Assembly (NCBI RefSeq): GCF_010093595.1
Contig: NW_022985446.1
Span: 517,616 to 581,615, forward strand
Direction of reading: 5' to 3'
Length of the DNA: 64,000 bases
Source of the DNA: Mytilinidion resinicola
Taxonomy: Eukaryota > Ascomycota > Dothideomycetes > Mytilinidiales > Mytilinidiaceae
In this document: positions 20,369 to 31,874 of the stretch, piece after piece
Layout: each line of letters begins with the position of its first letter
Numbering within the stretch: the stretch's first letter is position 1
Notes under the pieces: model-generated
The model's database searches: none
The model's input: the letters and a program-made list of their open reading frames with translations, nothing else
Told to the model about the DNA's origin: nothing
Translations under genes and position numbers: made by a program

Positions 20369-21505
20369 CCAGGCACGGCGTGGGGTAAGGACCGCTCGTT
20401 GTAGAGCCCGATTTCTAGAGTAAATCTGCAACTGCTACTACTATTAGTGCTGCAGCTGATCAAAGGACTATTTTGTTCTTTCTTTCTCCGACGAGGTAGA
20501 TTAGGCACTGAGTTGAGCAAGGTTTGATACACTAATATCTTTTCTATGGTTTCCTTCAGCCTCTAGCGTAGTATTCAGGTAACGTAGGATGTAAATAGAG
20601 TTTATACTCGTGTAATGTGTCGGTCTCACACAAGAACTTTTGTATCTCGGCTACTCTAATAGTGATATTTGACGTTTTCCAACCCATGTTTATTAATTTT
20701 CGTACTACGTACCTTTATGGTAGGCTGATTTTACAGACTTGAGCTTTGATTCCACATATGTCTTAACCCGAAATCTCATTTGCCTTAGAAGATGATCTCT
20801 ATAATCTGATTGCTACGTTCACAGTTCCCAATGTTTCCAATGGAACTAATTTACCGCTTGCTGTACCCCTTTCAATTCAGAAAATTGCTCGGGAAAGCCT
20901 TCTTCGAGAGCCTTTCTTATTGAAACATGGTCTAGTTTCTCCGTTCAGTCGAGGCCGTCCCTCCGTCACATTCGCATAAACGACGCCGTAAGGTCGTGAG
21001 AGGTGCTTTCGTACACCATAAAACACGAACACGAATATCTGCGACAGCGCATTCAAGTTGCTAGATCTCATATCAAAGGATACTCCCTGGATTGCTTCAG
21101 TGTTTATTCAGCTGCCAAAAAGAATCAAACGCATACTACTTCTCCACTCAAGCTAGTATATGGCTCATTCTCATGCCTTGAACGCGCCGTGTAGCACTCT
21201 AATACCGCATAACAGGCTCGGCTCCAGCGTTATATTCACCACGGTGCGTTTTAGTGGCTAATCAGAATCCATGGTGAAACGGCCCTTATTCAGCCATTCA
21301 CTACCTTGACTAACATGTGGACTAGTGTCCTGCATAAATAGACTGTCCTTTTCTACTTCCTTCCGCAAAGCCAACCACCTTCAGCACACCACCCAAACAA
21401 CTCACCACCCTCTCGAAACCCCTAGAACCACTTCGAAACCCCCACACATCTTCCCAGCATAAAACATTGCCTTCAAGCCTTCCAATAGCGCGACAACTCT
21501 CCAGC
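20369..21505. other. intergenic, promoter of paralogue C
   Basis: AT-richer spacer. A TATA-like CATAAATA lies at 21333-21340, about 170 bp before the chosen start of gene C, followed by a C/A-rich leader typical of fungal 5' UTRs. Short ORFs near 20877-21194 on both strands show no domain. Confidence 0.45.
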
Positions 21506-23605
21506 ATGGGAAACCGCATCAAATGCGGCACTGTCCACACGCTTGCGGCGAAAGAAGCAATCCACGAGCCCCTGCTACCAAGCCAAGAACTCCCGGACAG
21601 GCATTATGGGAGCCAAGTGGTTGTCGTAGAAGTTTGGGGGAAAGGCAACATGGTTTCCTTCCTACCAATCGTGGCCGGCGGTCCAGGAATAGACGAGGTA
21701 GCACAGAGCGGCCGGTGGTATCTTCCACTGGAGAGCCCAGACCACACTCCGGAGATTCAAACCAAGGAGCTGAAGTACGGCTGCTCGTCCAACAAGCCGT
21801 GGGCCGTGCGATGGGTGGATGTGCGGAAGCAGTATCGCGTTGAGACCGAGTTTCTCCTACCGTATACGGACTGGAAGATGTGGGAGTGGGGATCGACGGC
21901 GGCAGATCTTGCAGCGCCGTTGTCTCTCGAGAACCGTTCGCTGGAGTTACTTCAGTTGTACTACATGCTGGTTCCTGGAACCTTGGCTTGGCTTCCGACG
22001 AAAACTTCGATTGCGCCGGACTCGGTTATCTTCCGACAACAGACGAAACTGGACTTCTTCTATCACCCGGTGTTGATTGCGGATTTTGAAGTGTCGACTG
22101 GAATGGCATCATTCTACATCATTACGACCATGGGAAACAAGACTGTCCAAGAGGTGAACTCACAGACGCAAACTGATGGATTCTTCAACCGCGTGTCAAG
22201 ACAACAGTATGTCCTGCTTCAAGACAAAATCAAATCCAAGGACCTAGGGTTTGAGGTCATAACTCCAGGAGTAGGAAAAGGGATGTACTCGGGACGATTA
22301 ACGAAGCAAAGCTTTGTGAAGTTGATCACCAAGTATTGCATAGAGGGGAAGTACCTCAAACTCTTCCGCCCGGACGGTGATAGTTCAAAGAAGATAGTAC
22401 TTGATGCTGCGTCTTTGGAAATTCTGAGAGTCCAAGCCGCCAAAGCACAAGAACACCCACTCGGAGTGATAATCAGTGGCGAGGGGCGCCCACTTCGGTG
22501 GAAGGACTTTGAAGAAGGATTCGTCTGCTACTTGCCGCCCGTCTTGAGCGAACCGTCAGTCGTGCACGCACAGACCAAAGAGGACAGCATCAACATCTTC
22601 GGCCTGCCTTGCCTAGTAACGGGTACGGTCAATGGGATGGTGAAGATCCACGTGATTTGGAACAACGGCCAGGACCCCATCACGCGGATCAATCGTCTTG
22701 GTGAGTATGCCCCGGCATGTAGCCTTGCCATTGATGGATTTGGAGCCCAACCTCACGATGATGCGCCCATACTCAAGCTCAGGCCGGGGTCTCCGCAATT
22801 CCGTAGCCTTTGCTACGTGAAGGTCGACAAGGAATACTGGGTTGAGTACACAAACCTTAAAGCTTGGAGCACGGAGCCTATCCATCTGGACGCTGGTGAG
22901 GTCGAGACCCTCCAAGAATACCGAGTCCAGAATCAGTTGTACGGTTCCGACATGCTTCCGGAGACGATGAATGCGCTCCGAGGACAACATCCCTACATTC
23001 CTGGATTGGCAATTTCCATGTCGTTTGAGGAAGAAGGGAACGTCCCGGAGACGGTCGAGCATCCAGGATGGGCAATGCAGACTCGAACGGCCCAGCAAGG
23101 TAGCCTTCAACCACCGTGCCCGCATGGTCTACAAGCGCACTCTCCGACCCCTTCGATGCTCTCGGGGTCCACCCAGTATGCTCCTTTGCCTCGACTAACG
23201 TCTGCAGCGCCACCCGCAGGCTCTCCGACGAAGCCATCTTTACATGCTCATGAGCTGTCCAACAGCATTGACGCAACCCTTACCGATAGCACCAACGACG
23301 ACAACGCGGGCGGCCGCCGAATATATATCGGCAACCTCATCTACCAAGCAAAAGCATCAGACGTCCATGCTCTTTTCACCAAGAACGGCTTCACCGTCAA
23401 ACGCATACTGATGGATTGGGATCACGCCGCTGGCCGCAACCCATCGTTCTGCTTTGTAGAGCTACCGACCCCAGAGGAAGCCAATCGCGCGATTGCGACC
23501 CTCAATGGTCGCATGGTACTGGGTCGGCCGGTCAAGGCGGGGCCTTGTGTTCCGCGGAAGATATACCGACGGTCGGATGTCCGTTTTGGAGGGGATTTTA
23601 GGTAG
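21506..23605 (+). CDS. repeated-domain protein C, three domain copies fused to a C-terminal RRM (699 aa)
   Basis: Single exon. The frame opens at 21467 with TTG, but the first ATG is 21506 and aligns with the start of gene B. Three copies of the shared domain. Copy 1: YGSQVVVVEVW, WVDVRKQYRVETEFL. Copy 2: LVPGTLAWLPTKTSIAPDSV, YHPVLIADFE, FYIITTMGNKTV, LTKQSFVKLITKYCIEGKYL. Copy 3: CYLPPVLSEPSVVHAQT, CLVTGTVNGMVKI, APILKLRPGSPQF, YVKVDKEYWVEYTNLKAW. After a Pro/Ser-rich linker (about 530-600) comes a canonical RRM: RNP2 IYIGNL at about 606-611 and RNP1 NPSFCFVEL at about 645-653, then EEANRAIATLNGRMVLGRPV. An RRM binds single-stranded RNA, so the protein may bring the unknown domain to RNA; that is inference. 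It is the only family member here with the RRM. Confidence 0.87.
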   Translation: MGNRIKCGTVHTLAAKEAIHEPLLPSQELPDRHYGSQVVVVEVWGKGNMVSFLPIVAGGPGIDEVAQSGRWYLPLESPDHTPEIQTKELKYGCSSNKPWAVRWVDVRKQYRVETEFLLPYTDWKMWEWGSTAADLAAPLSLENRSLELLQLYYMLVPGTLAWLPTKTSIAPDSVIFRQQTKLDFFYHPVLIADFEVSTGMASFYIITTMGNKTVQEVNSQTQTDGFFNRVSRQQYVLLQDKIKSKDLGFEVITPGVGKGMYSGRLTKQSFVKLITKYCIEGKYLKLFRPDGDSSKKIVLDAASLEILRVQAAKAQEHPLGVIISGEGRPLRWKDFEEGFVCYLPPVLSEPSVVHAQTKEDSINIFGLPCLVTGTVNGMVKIHVIWNNGQDPITRINRLGEYAPACSLAIDGFGAQPHDDAPILKLRPGSPQFRSLCYVKVDKEYWVEYTNLKAWSTEPIHLDAGEVETLQEYRVQNQLYGSDMLPETMNALRGQHPYIPGLAISMSFEEEGNVPETVEHPGWAMQTRTAQQGSLQPPCPHGLQAHSPTPSMLSGSTQYAPLPRLTSAAPPAGSPTKPSLHAHELSNSIDATLTDSTNDDNAGGRRIYIGNLIYQAKASDVHALFTKNGFTVKRILMDWDHAAGRNPSFCFVELPTPEEANRAIATLNGRMVLGRPVKAGPCVPRKIYRRSDVRFGGDFR

Positions 23606-25048
23606 AGATCCGGAGGGGAGGTAGGCAGGGGCTGGTTGAATGTTCAAAGCGATGCGAGAGTTGCGGTTGAAAAGGCTGACGAGGGAGTTTTTGCGAAGGG
23701 CTCTTGATTTTTGACTGTTTGGCCAAATTGTACTTTTGATGTATTGCAGTCCTATCGTCCTTAGACGTAAGTCTAGGCACTCTTTTTTGCCACTGCTTCG
23801 TGGGCGCCAATGGGCTTTTGAGACCCAAAAAACAATGTAAAGGTCGATACAGTGGAAATCAGATTACGTTTTGACTGGCTCAATGCTTGCCAGCTGGGCT
23901 CCTCCTCACAGTGGCGCTGAGCGGGCAAGAGTGGAAACCGCGCGGCGGTATATCTGTGGACCCATACTCATGTCATATTATTTTTATTTTTGTGAGAGTC
24001 GTTCTTGGGGCCAGGCTGTGGGGACGTTTTCTGAATACGAGGACTCGACAGGCCGATATTTTATTCTAAATAGAAATTCTCACGCTCGTGACAAACTTTG
24101 AAACATTTAAAGACCAGTCAGTCATATGATAACGACACGAGTGGTGTTCGCCCTGCATGCGTGAAGCTGTTACGCTGCGGCGTCGCTTAAAGAGAAAGGG
24201 GTACCAGGGTACTGGCATCGCCAAGCCATGGTGACGGTAGATATCAAACCATGGATTCAAGTTTCTAGACACCACTCACTAACAGACACGTAGAGCTCGA
24301 AATCCCCACCTTAACCCATACCCCCTCTCCTCACAGTTAAAGAGGACAAGGACGCAGCTACAATGGCCGTTCGGTGACGCCTGTGTGCGACGCAGGCGAT
24401 ACAGGCAATAGGTCCATACATTGGTCCTAGGCCCATCAACGTCGACTGAAGACGACACTGGACTGCTATCCACCACTTACTGAACTATCGAGCTGCCTCG
24501 TGGTCTCCCATCATTACGACCACCCCAATTCACCAGAATGTTAGCTCATAGCATGTATCAATGAGCTCATGCGTAGGACTGCTTCATCCAATCCAGCGTT
24601 CTAGCAGGCGCGCGTTCGCAACCTCCAGATATACAGCCTCTTTCTTGCGTACGTACCTGAAGCAATTCAAACCCCGACTCTTGGGCCACTGAGCTCCTCG
24701 CGCACACGCATCTTGAGTAAGTCGTGCAGAGCTTTGATGTATCTTGTATCGTGCTCCAAAACTCCTTGACATCTTGTAGCACCCAACATCTTTTCTGCTT
24801 CGCTGACTCGATATGCATGCTGTAGCCGCTTGACAACGTTAGTCCTTGCGGATAACTACCTCGACCACCAAACATCTCCGTCACACCAGTACTTCCACCT
24901 CTTGAGGCTGTCACTCAACACACGGTTCTGGCCCTCCGGGGTCTGCTAGCTTGCTAGTATACCCGCCACCGGCCACTTGTATCCGCGCTCAATCAGCACC
25001 CCCGTCCACACTTGCCTCCTATACCATTGGTAAAGAAGCCTCGTAAAC
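23606..25048. other. intergenic between paralogues C and D
   Basis: 1.4 kb with no convincing gene. Short ORFs on the minus strand (24066-24914) are unlike any domain of the array. I see no extra domain copy here on either strand. Confidence 0.5.
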
Positions 25049-26959
25049 ATGGCTGGGCAAGAGCCCCAACCGCCTCGCTGGGTAACGCCACCTAAGCGTC
25101 TTGTAGCTCCTCTTTTTTCTCCGATGCTCTCCGACTGGCGTCAACTAAATGACGTTCAGCGTCCGTCCACTCCCCGCAACACACATCCGGTTGATTCGCC
25201 GTTCTCTTCGCGCGCAACCCCATCGCCTTCCATGCGCGCCACCACGGCCAGCTCTAACAAGCATCTAATTGATCCAACATTCCCTCCGCGCGCAACCCCA
25301 TCACCCTTCACGCACACCACGACGACTGGTTCCAACATAGGAACACCAAAACAAACAACGCAATGTTCCCAGAGCAAAAGCCTAGCAGCGATGCCATGGT
25401 CTGCTCTCCCTACGCCCCCACCTAGCCCCAAACCGGAAAGCAACCGCCGTAGTATGGCGCTGCAACCGCCTACGATTCGTGTCCCAACATGTCCTCCTAC
25501 GAACACTCTCCGCAATACCAAATCGATTATCCCCCCAGGGTCCTGGGTGGTCGTCCCGGAAGAAGGGCGCGTCTGCCAGCTGCGCAACGACGAGGAACTG
25601 AAGGACTCGATCTGCACAGACAGGGTAGACAAAACTACTCTCGCAGCGCTGGCAAACGGTCAGATCATTGTGGTAGAACGCGAACTTTTTAAGAAAAAAC
25701 TGGCGTTTTACCCACTACTGGACCTGTCGGTCGGGTGTTCTGACGGTCGGGAGACGGGGTGTCTGCTCATCCGGCGCGACTATGGAGAGAACGTGACGGA
25801 CGGCCCGCAAGCGATGACACTGCTACTGATTGACAGGTCCAAAAACCGCAGAATACGCTACCGGGTCGACCTGACGAGAAAATTTTGGGTCGACTTTAAC
25901 GCGGTTGAAGTATACCACTATGAAGACAAGTCGCGTATAGATATCGGCAAAAATGTTCTTGATGCCATCATAGCAGAGGCTGAATTGCTCGCACCTGGTC
26001 GGTCGAAGGAGCCGTGGATGGCTGGCGCGACTCAAGGAAAATATAAGGACGGACGATTCCAACCAGGACAACTTTCTCCGGGAACAGTTGCCAGGTTGTT
26101 TGAGGAACCGGAGGTCCCGATCGATTCCATGATTCGCAAACAAGTCGACGTAGATAAGTTTTTCGGCCGTCCCATCCTCGTGACAGAGGTTCATGAGGAT
26201 GGAAGCGTCTCGTTTCTCCCCATAACAACGTGCCGAGGGCGCGACCCACGAGCAAAGACTCGAGTGCTTAAAGAAAGGTTCATGATGTTCCACCGCAAGA
26301 ACGTTAAAAAGGAGGGGTTTCAGGTGATAAATTACGACCCCAAATACGACGAGCTGTCTCAATTAAGCTGGCTGAAGATCGAAACTACCTTTCGAATCGA
26401 ACAAAAGTACCTTCGCTATAACCTCTTCAACCATGATCCTGTGGATATTCGTGTTAGTAAGGAGTCGTTTGCTTTGATCCAAAAAGAAAACAAAAGAGTC
26501 GAGAGCTCACCGAAAGTCTGCCGCGAGGCGACGGGACCAAGTGCGCACCGTTGGATTCCTGGAGAGATCGGACGCATCCATCCAAATCTTCCGCCTGACT
26601 CCTTTCTGTACAGACTCAAAAACAAACCCATTCTTATCATGGGCGAGAGAAATGGGTGCATCCAAGGATATGAAGTTTGTCTCTTTGGAGATGACAGTGT
26701 CGATCAGCGTTACAAAAGAGACCCATGGAAATATGTTCGGCGCTTAGCCATCGAGGGCAATTGCAGTCATAGCCACGGCGGAACGCCACTGCTAAAGCTA
26801 CACGTCGGCTCCTTACAAATGCCTCAAATAGCATACGTAAACGTGGAACGGCTGTTGCACATTGAGGCAAACAATACTTTGCGCTGGAGCAAGACACCAG
26901 TGCGGTTGGCGGAGTCTGCGCTTCAGGAGATCAGATCCTGGCCATATGCCAAAAAGTAG
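25049..26959 (+). CDS. repeated-domain protein D, disordered N-terminus plus three diverged copies (636 aa)
   Basis: Single exon, true ATG. The first ~165 residues are Pro/Ser/Thr-rich, with a duplicated segment (FSSRATPSPSMRATT and FPPRATPSPFTHTTT). Copy 1 is the most diverged: IPPGSWVVVPEEGRVCQLR, a central part lacking the usual HPVLV, then FWVDFNAVEVYHYEDKSRID. Copy 2 is typical: LSPGTVARLFEEPEVPIDSM, FFGRPILVTEVHEDGSVSF followed by LPITTCRG, WLKIETTFRIEQKYLRY. Copy 3: GEIGRIHPNLPPDSFLYRLK, NKPILIMGERNG, TPLLKLHVGSLQ, YVNVERLLHIEANNTLRW. There is no C-terminal tail, unlike A-C. It has no RRM or other known domain. Function unknown; membership in the array rests on copies 2 and 3. Confidence 0.78.
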   Translation: MAGQEPQPPRWVTPPKRLVAPLFSPMLSDWRQLNDVQRPSTPRNTHPVDSPFSSRATPSPSMRATTASSNKHLIDPTFPPRATPSPFTHTTTTGSNIGTPKQTTQCSQSKSLAAMPWSALPTPPPSPKPESNRRSMALQPPTIRVPTCPPTNTLRNTKSIIPPGSWVVVPEEGRVCQLRNDEELKDSICTDRVDKTTLAALANGQIIVVERELFKKKLAFYPLLDLSVGCSDGRETGCLLIRRDYGENVTDGPQAMTLLLIDRSKNRRIRYRVDLTRKFWVDFNAVEVYHYEDKSRIDIGKNVLDAIIAEAELLAPGRSKEPWMAGATQGKYKDGRFQPGQLSPGTVARLFEEPEVPIDSMIRKQVDVDKFFGRPILVTEVHEDGSVSFLPITTCRGRDPRAKTRVLKERFMMFHRKNVKKEGFQVINYDPKYDELSQLSWLKIETTFRIEQKYLRYNLFNHDPVDIRVSKESFALIQKENKRVESSPKVCREATGPSAHRWIPGEIGRIHPNLPPDSFLYRLKNKPILIMGERNGCIQGYEVCLFGDDSVDQRYKRDPWKYVRRLAIEGNCSHSHGGTPLLKLHVGSLQMPQIAYVNVERLLHIEANNTLRWSKTPVRLAESALQEIRSWPYAKK

Positions 26960-28315
26960 AGCACGTGGAGATAATCTTGCTCTAGGCTCCTTAATTCACT
27001 TCGCAGGGTCTGCCAGCACCCTAATAAATGAGGTCAAGGATCCAGGCGCGGGAATCTCGATGCAACAACGCGACCGACCGAATATTCGTGAGAAACTTGA
27101 ATGTCGAACTATTGCCATATCTGGAGGAAGTATCGGAAAGAAAGAAAACTATACAGACTAAGAGAAGATGATCCAGAGTATGTGCGTAGCTCGCGCTAAC
27201 GGGAAAGAAGTTGTAGAGATTGTTCAAAGGGAGGACTGGAGACAGCGGTATGTAAGTCACGGAAAGATGACCACCGTCCTCCAAGAGAGGTCGTCATGAA
27301 GGTAAACCTGCTCATCTTTTCCCTCTCTTACGGAAGTCATCCTCGTGTTCATGTATTTTGGAGACCAATCCATATGCGAAAGGATTCTTTATCTTTCTGC
27401 TCTCTGGGTCGTTTGCCCCAGAGTCAAACGCGGCGCCCTCAAAATTTGTGCATGTGATAATCGAATTGAGCTCTGGTGCTACCAAACCTTCTGATGCAAA
27501 CGTGTAGTGCAAGTGTATAGGTCTGTTCCTGGGCAAGGGGTATTGCTGACTTAGATTTCCAATGAAAGGCCCCCTGGGCTTTTCTTCGACCAAGCTGCTG
27601 CATTCCTTGTTCGCCGATTAGTTGCGAGCATATCGTAGGGACTCCTCCAAGAAGCAACAACTTGGTCTGAACGGCACCCCAAGCACCACGCGTCGCCTCC
27701 ATTGCGTGGTCTACTACCTCCGATAATACGGAAAGACGATGTTCTCGTCCAGATCGTCCCCAGTGCCTTGTTACCCATATCCACAACATAGCATTATTCT
27801 CTCAGCCGTCTTTTCTAGTATATCGTTCTCAACTCCGTCATGGTTTCCAGGCGCGTATCGGCACGCGTCTCGCGCGTCGCCATAGCGAGAGACATCGAAC
27901 GGTGGTTGGCTAGGGATAAGAAGAACGCCGATACGTGCAGTTCGCGTGGTAGAGTCCGCTTCGTCTGGTTTGGCAGGCCTCAGGGGGGAGAAGTGTCGTC
28001 ATTAGATCGATCAGTTGGTGATACGACGTTGGATGAAAAGTAGAGCAAGGATACGACCGCGGCCTAGAGCGAGAAAGGACTAGCGTTCATCGCGTCCCAG
28101 CGCAGACCGCGGTTTCCCCAACCAGACAATCACCAACAGCAAACTCGAAGTGTTTCATTCATATCTGTTAAATTCATAATCTGAGTATAGAGTATCTACA
28201 GTGTCGCCAATCCCTCGCTCAATCCAAATCCATTTGAAGTCAAAAGTCCAGTTCCTGCATCGGGTATTTACAAAAGCAATCACCACCAATCACCTATCTC
28301 AAATTAGCATCCACT
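26960..28315. other. intergenic, with unexplained minus-strand ORFs
   Basis: 3' regions of gene D and of NADP-GDH. On the minus strand, two overlapping frames at 27312-27593 (FAYGLVSKIHEHEDDF near its end) and 27439-27789 (VLSEVVDHAMEATRGAW) read somewhat like protein but lie in different frames. No intron joins them convincingly. They could be a decayed gene. Nothing recognised. Confidence 0.35.
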
Positions 28316-29901
<1,586 letters not shown>

Positions 29902-30635
29902 TGCGAGTGTGTGTGAGGGTCTTGGGGTATAAGAATTGGTTCAGAGGATTCGTGGAGAAGAGCTTTGGAGTCTGAAAGAGAGAGGACCACGCGAATAAAT
30001 ACCTCCAGCGCGTCGAGATGGCGGGGTTCAAGAATTTATTATTCCGTGTCAAAAGCAACTGCTCCACGCGGGTATAGGCAAGCCATGCCTAACGTCACCA
30101 GCCCATCTCCAGGCCGACGAGGGGCCAGATGGTTCCCCGGCTGCAGGATTAGACGAAAGTCTGCTCATCGCGTCGCGTTATTGGCTCTATACGGGCGTCG
30201 CCGGAGGACCCAATTCACAGAGTTGCGTCGCGCGACAGACAGCTCGATAGAGATAAGCAGCACACCAATCACAGAGAACAGCAGCTGCCGACACGTGACA
30301 GCGGGCAGCGCGCAGGCAGCGCTGATGTGCAATTGCCCAGCGTCATGTCGGCCGCCTCCACGCCCTCGTTACGTACAGCCAGGGAGCGCACGGCAAGGCT
30401 GTGCGGGATGTGGAATGTTGAGCGATGCCGGGACAAGGGACGTGGGCACTGCAGAATCAGCATCCGAGGAGTTGTGGCTTTTTTTCACTATGCACACGGC
30501 GCAAATTTTCACTCTCGCACTCGTATCGAATCCATTGTGTCGGGTCCAGAGCCCCGCAGCCCTGCCAAGCCCTATCCACGCATCTGACTCTGCCCCCCAC
30601 GGCGCGCGCAACCTCACGACACCACACCACGTCCA
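29902..30635 (-). promoter_or_regulatory. gdhA upstream region with GATA and CCAAT elements
   Basis: Region between the GDH start and the next leftward gene's end. It contains a paired GATA element (GATA at 30246-30249 and GATAAG at 30252-30257), matching the HGATAR site of fungal nitrogen regulators such as AreA/NIT2. CCAAT boxes lie at 30210-30214, 30265-30269 and, on the minus strand, 30180-30184; these are sites for the fungal CCAAT-binding complex. They cluster within 90 bp, about 280-370 bp upstream of the start codon. Functional use is inferred, not shown. Confidence 0.5.
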
Positions 30636-31874
30636 TCATGGGCAGTCCGTCGGATCCCAGTCTGCACATACGCATGAGTCGAGTGCTCCGATTGCGGATG
30701 TGTGCGTAGCACAGTCTGGTGGTGGGCAGCTTACCGGTTACTAGGTACTCGTCCAGAGCGTCCATCGCAGCCATGTCCTCCGCCCCAATTGCGAAGCCAC
30801 CAATATCTGCATTTTCAACGATCCGCGTCTGCTTGACGCTCTTTGGCAGTGGCACATAGCCATGCTGGAGGCTCCCTTGATAGAATTAGCTGAGTCTAAT
30901 ACGTGGCAATTGAGCTGAAATAACTTACAACGCACTAGCAGCTGGCCCGGAGTGCAGCCATACTTGCCAGCGAGGGAGGCAATTGTCGGGTGCTTCATAC
31001 GAAGCGCGCGTACGAGTGGCGCATAGGCCTCGACGACGATACCATTCGCGGCGCAGAACTCAGTGATGTCTGTTCTGGTATTGAACGGGTGTACCTCGAT
31101 CTGGTTGACGGCAGGTAAAATGCGGGGTTTGGAGGCAATTAGCTCTTCCAGCTGAAGGGGCCGTCCCTGGGTCAGCTAGCCATCGGTGGCGACATGCAAC
31201 GTTATTTCAACTTACGTGCTTCACGCCGTAGTTGCTCACCCCGCCTATCTTGATTTCCCCCTCGTCGATTGCGTCTTCAATGGCTCGCCAGCTTTCCAGG
31301 CGTGCGCGTTTGCCACCATAGGGGGAGTGCAGCAGGAAGAGGTCGACGTAGCCCAGCCCGCACGCCTTCACACTGGCGGAGATGGACTTGCGGGCCGCGT
31401 CATACGTCGAGTTGCTGGCCAATTTGGTCGTGTAGTGGATGTCTTCGCGCGTTAGGCCAGTTGGGTTGGCATCACTGGCCAGGAAGCCCAGGATGGCGCT
31501 GCCAGACTCCTTTTCGTTGTGGTACATCTGAGCAGAGTCTATGGCTGTGTGGGGTCATCGTCAATTGTCGCACAGTGGCAGAAGCATGCACCCATTGGCT
31601 GCACCTCTGATGGGAGTGGCTACGCTAACTCACCCCGATATCCGGCCTGCCTATGTGAGCATGCACACGCTGGACTGGAGATTGCAGACGTACCTCCAAC
31701 GCCCACTTCACGGACTGTGCAGCCTCCTTGCCGCTGGCCAGGTACACGCCAAGGTGGATCTGCGGCATGGAGAGGCCATTAGCCAGCTGAAGCAGTCAGT
31801 ACGCGTGCGGCAGGTGCAACGGTGGCCCGACGTGCCTTGATGCGGGAGGCTAGCGAGAAGGTCTGCGACGCCAT
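30636..31874 (-). CDS. aldo-keto reductase, 7 exons including a 13-nt exon
   Basis: NAD(P)H-dependent oxidoreductase of the AKR superfamily (TIM barrel, probably cytosolic); the carbonyl substrate is unknown. Exons in transcription order: 31874-31836, 31786-31694, 31646-31634, 31544-31216, 31151-30929, 30875-30735, 30661-30636. Phases close and give 287 residues, within the family range. Catalytic residues: Asp and Tyr in [13 protein letters not shown], Lys in HYTTKLASN, His in [11 protein letters not shown]. Also [19 protein letters not shown] and [17 protein letters not shown], the usual cofactor-side motifs, ending [10 protein letters not shown]. The first intron appears to be GC-AG (AAG/GCACGT), because no GT donor keeps the frame; it has a GTACTGAC branch site. 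The third exon is only 13 nt (GCCGGATATCGGG) yet supplies the AGYR of the expected AGYRxIDSA. The start is the first ATG. Confidence 0.9.
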
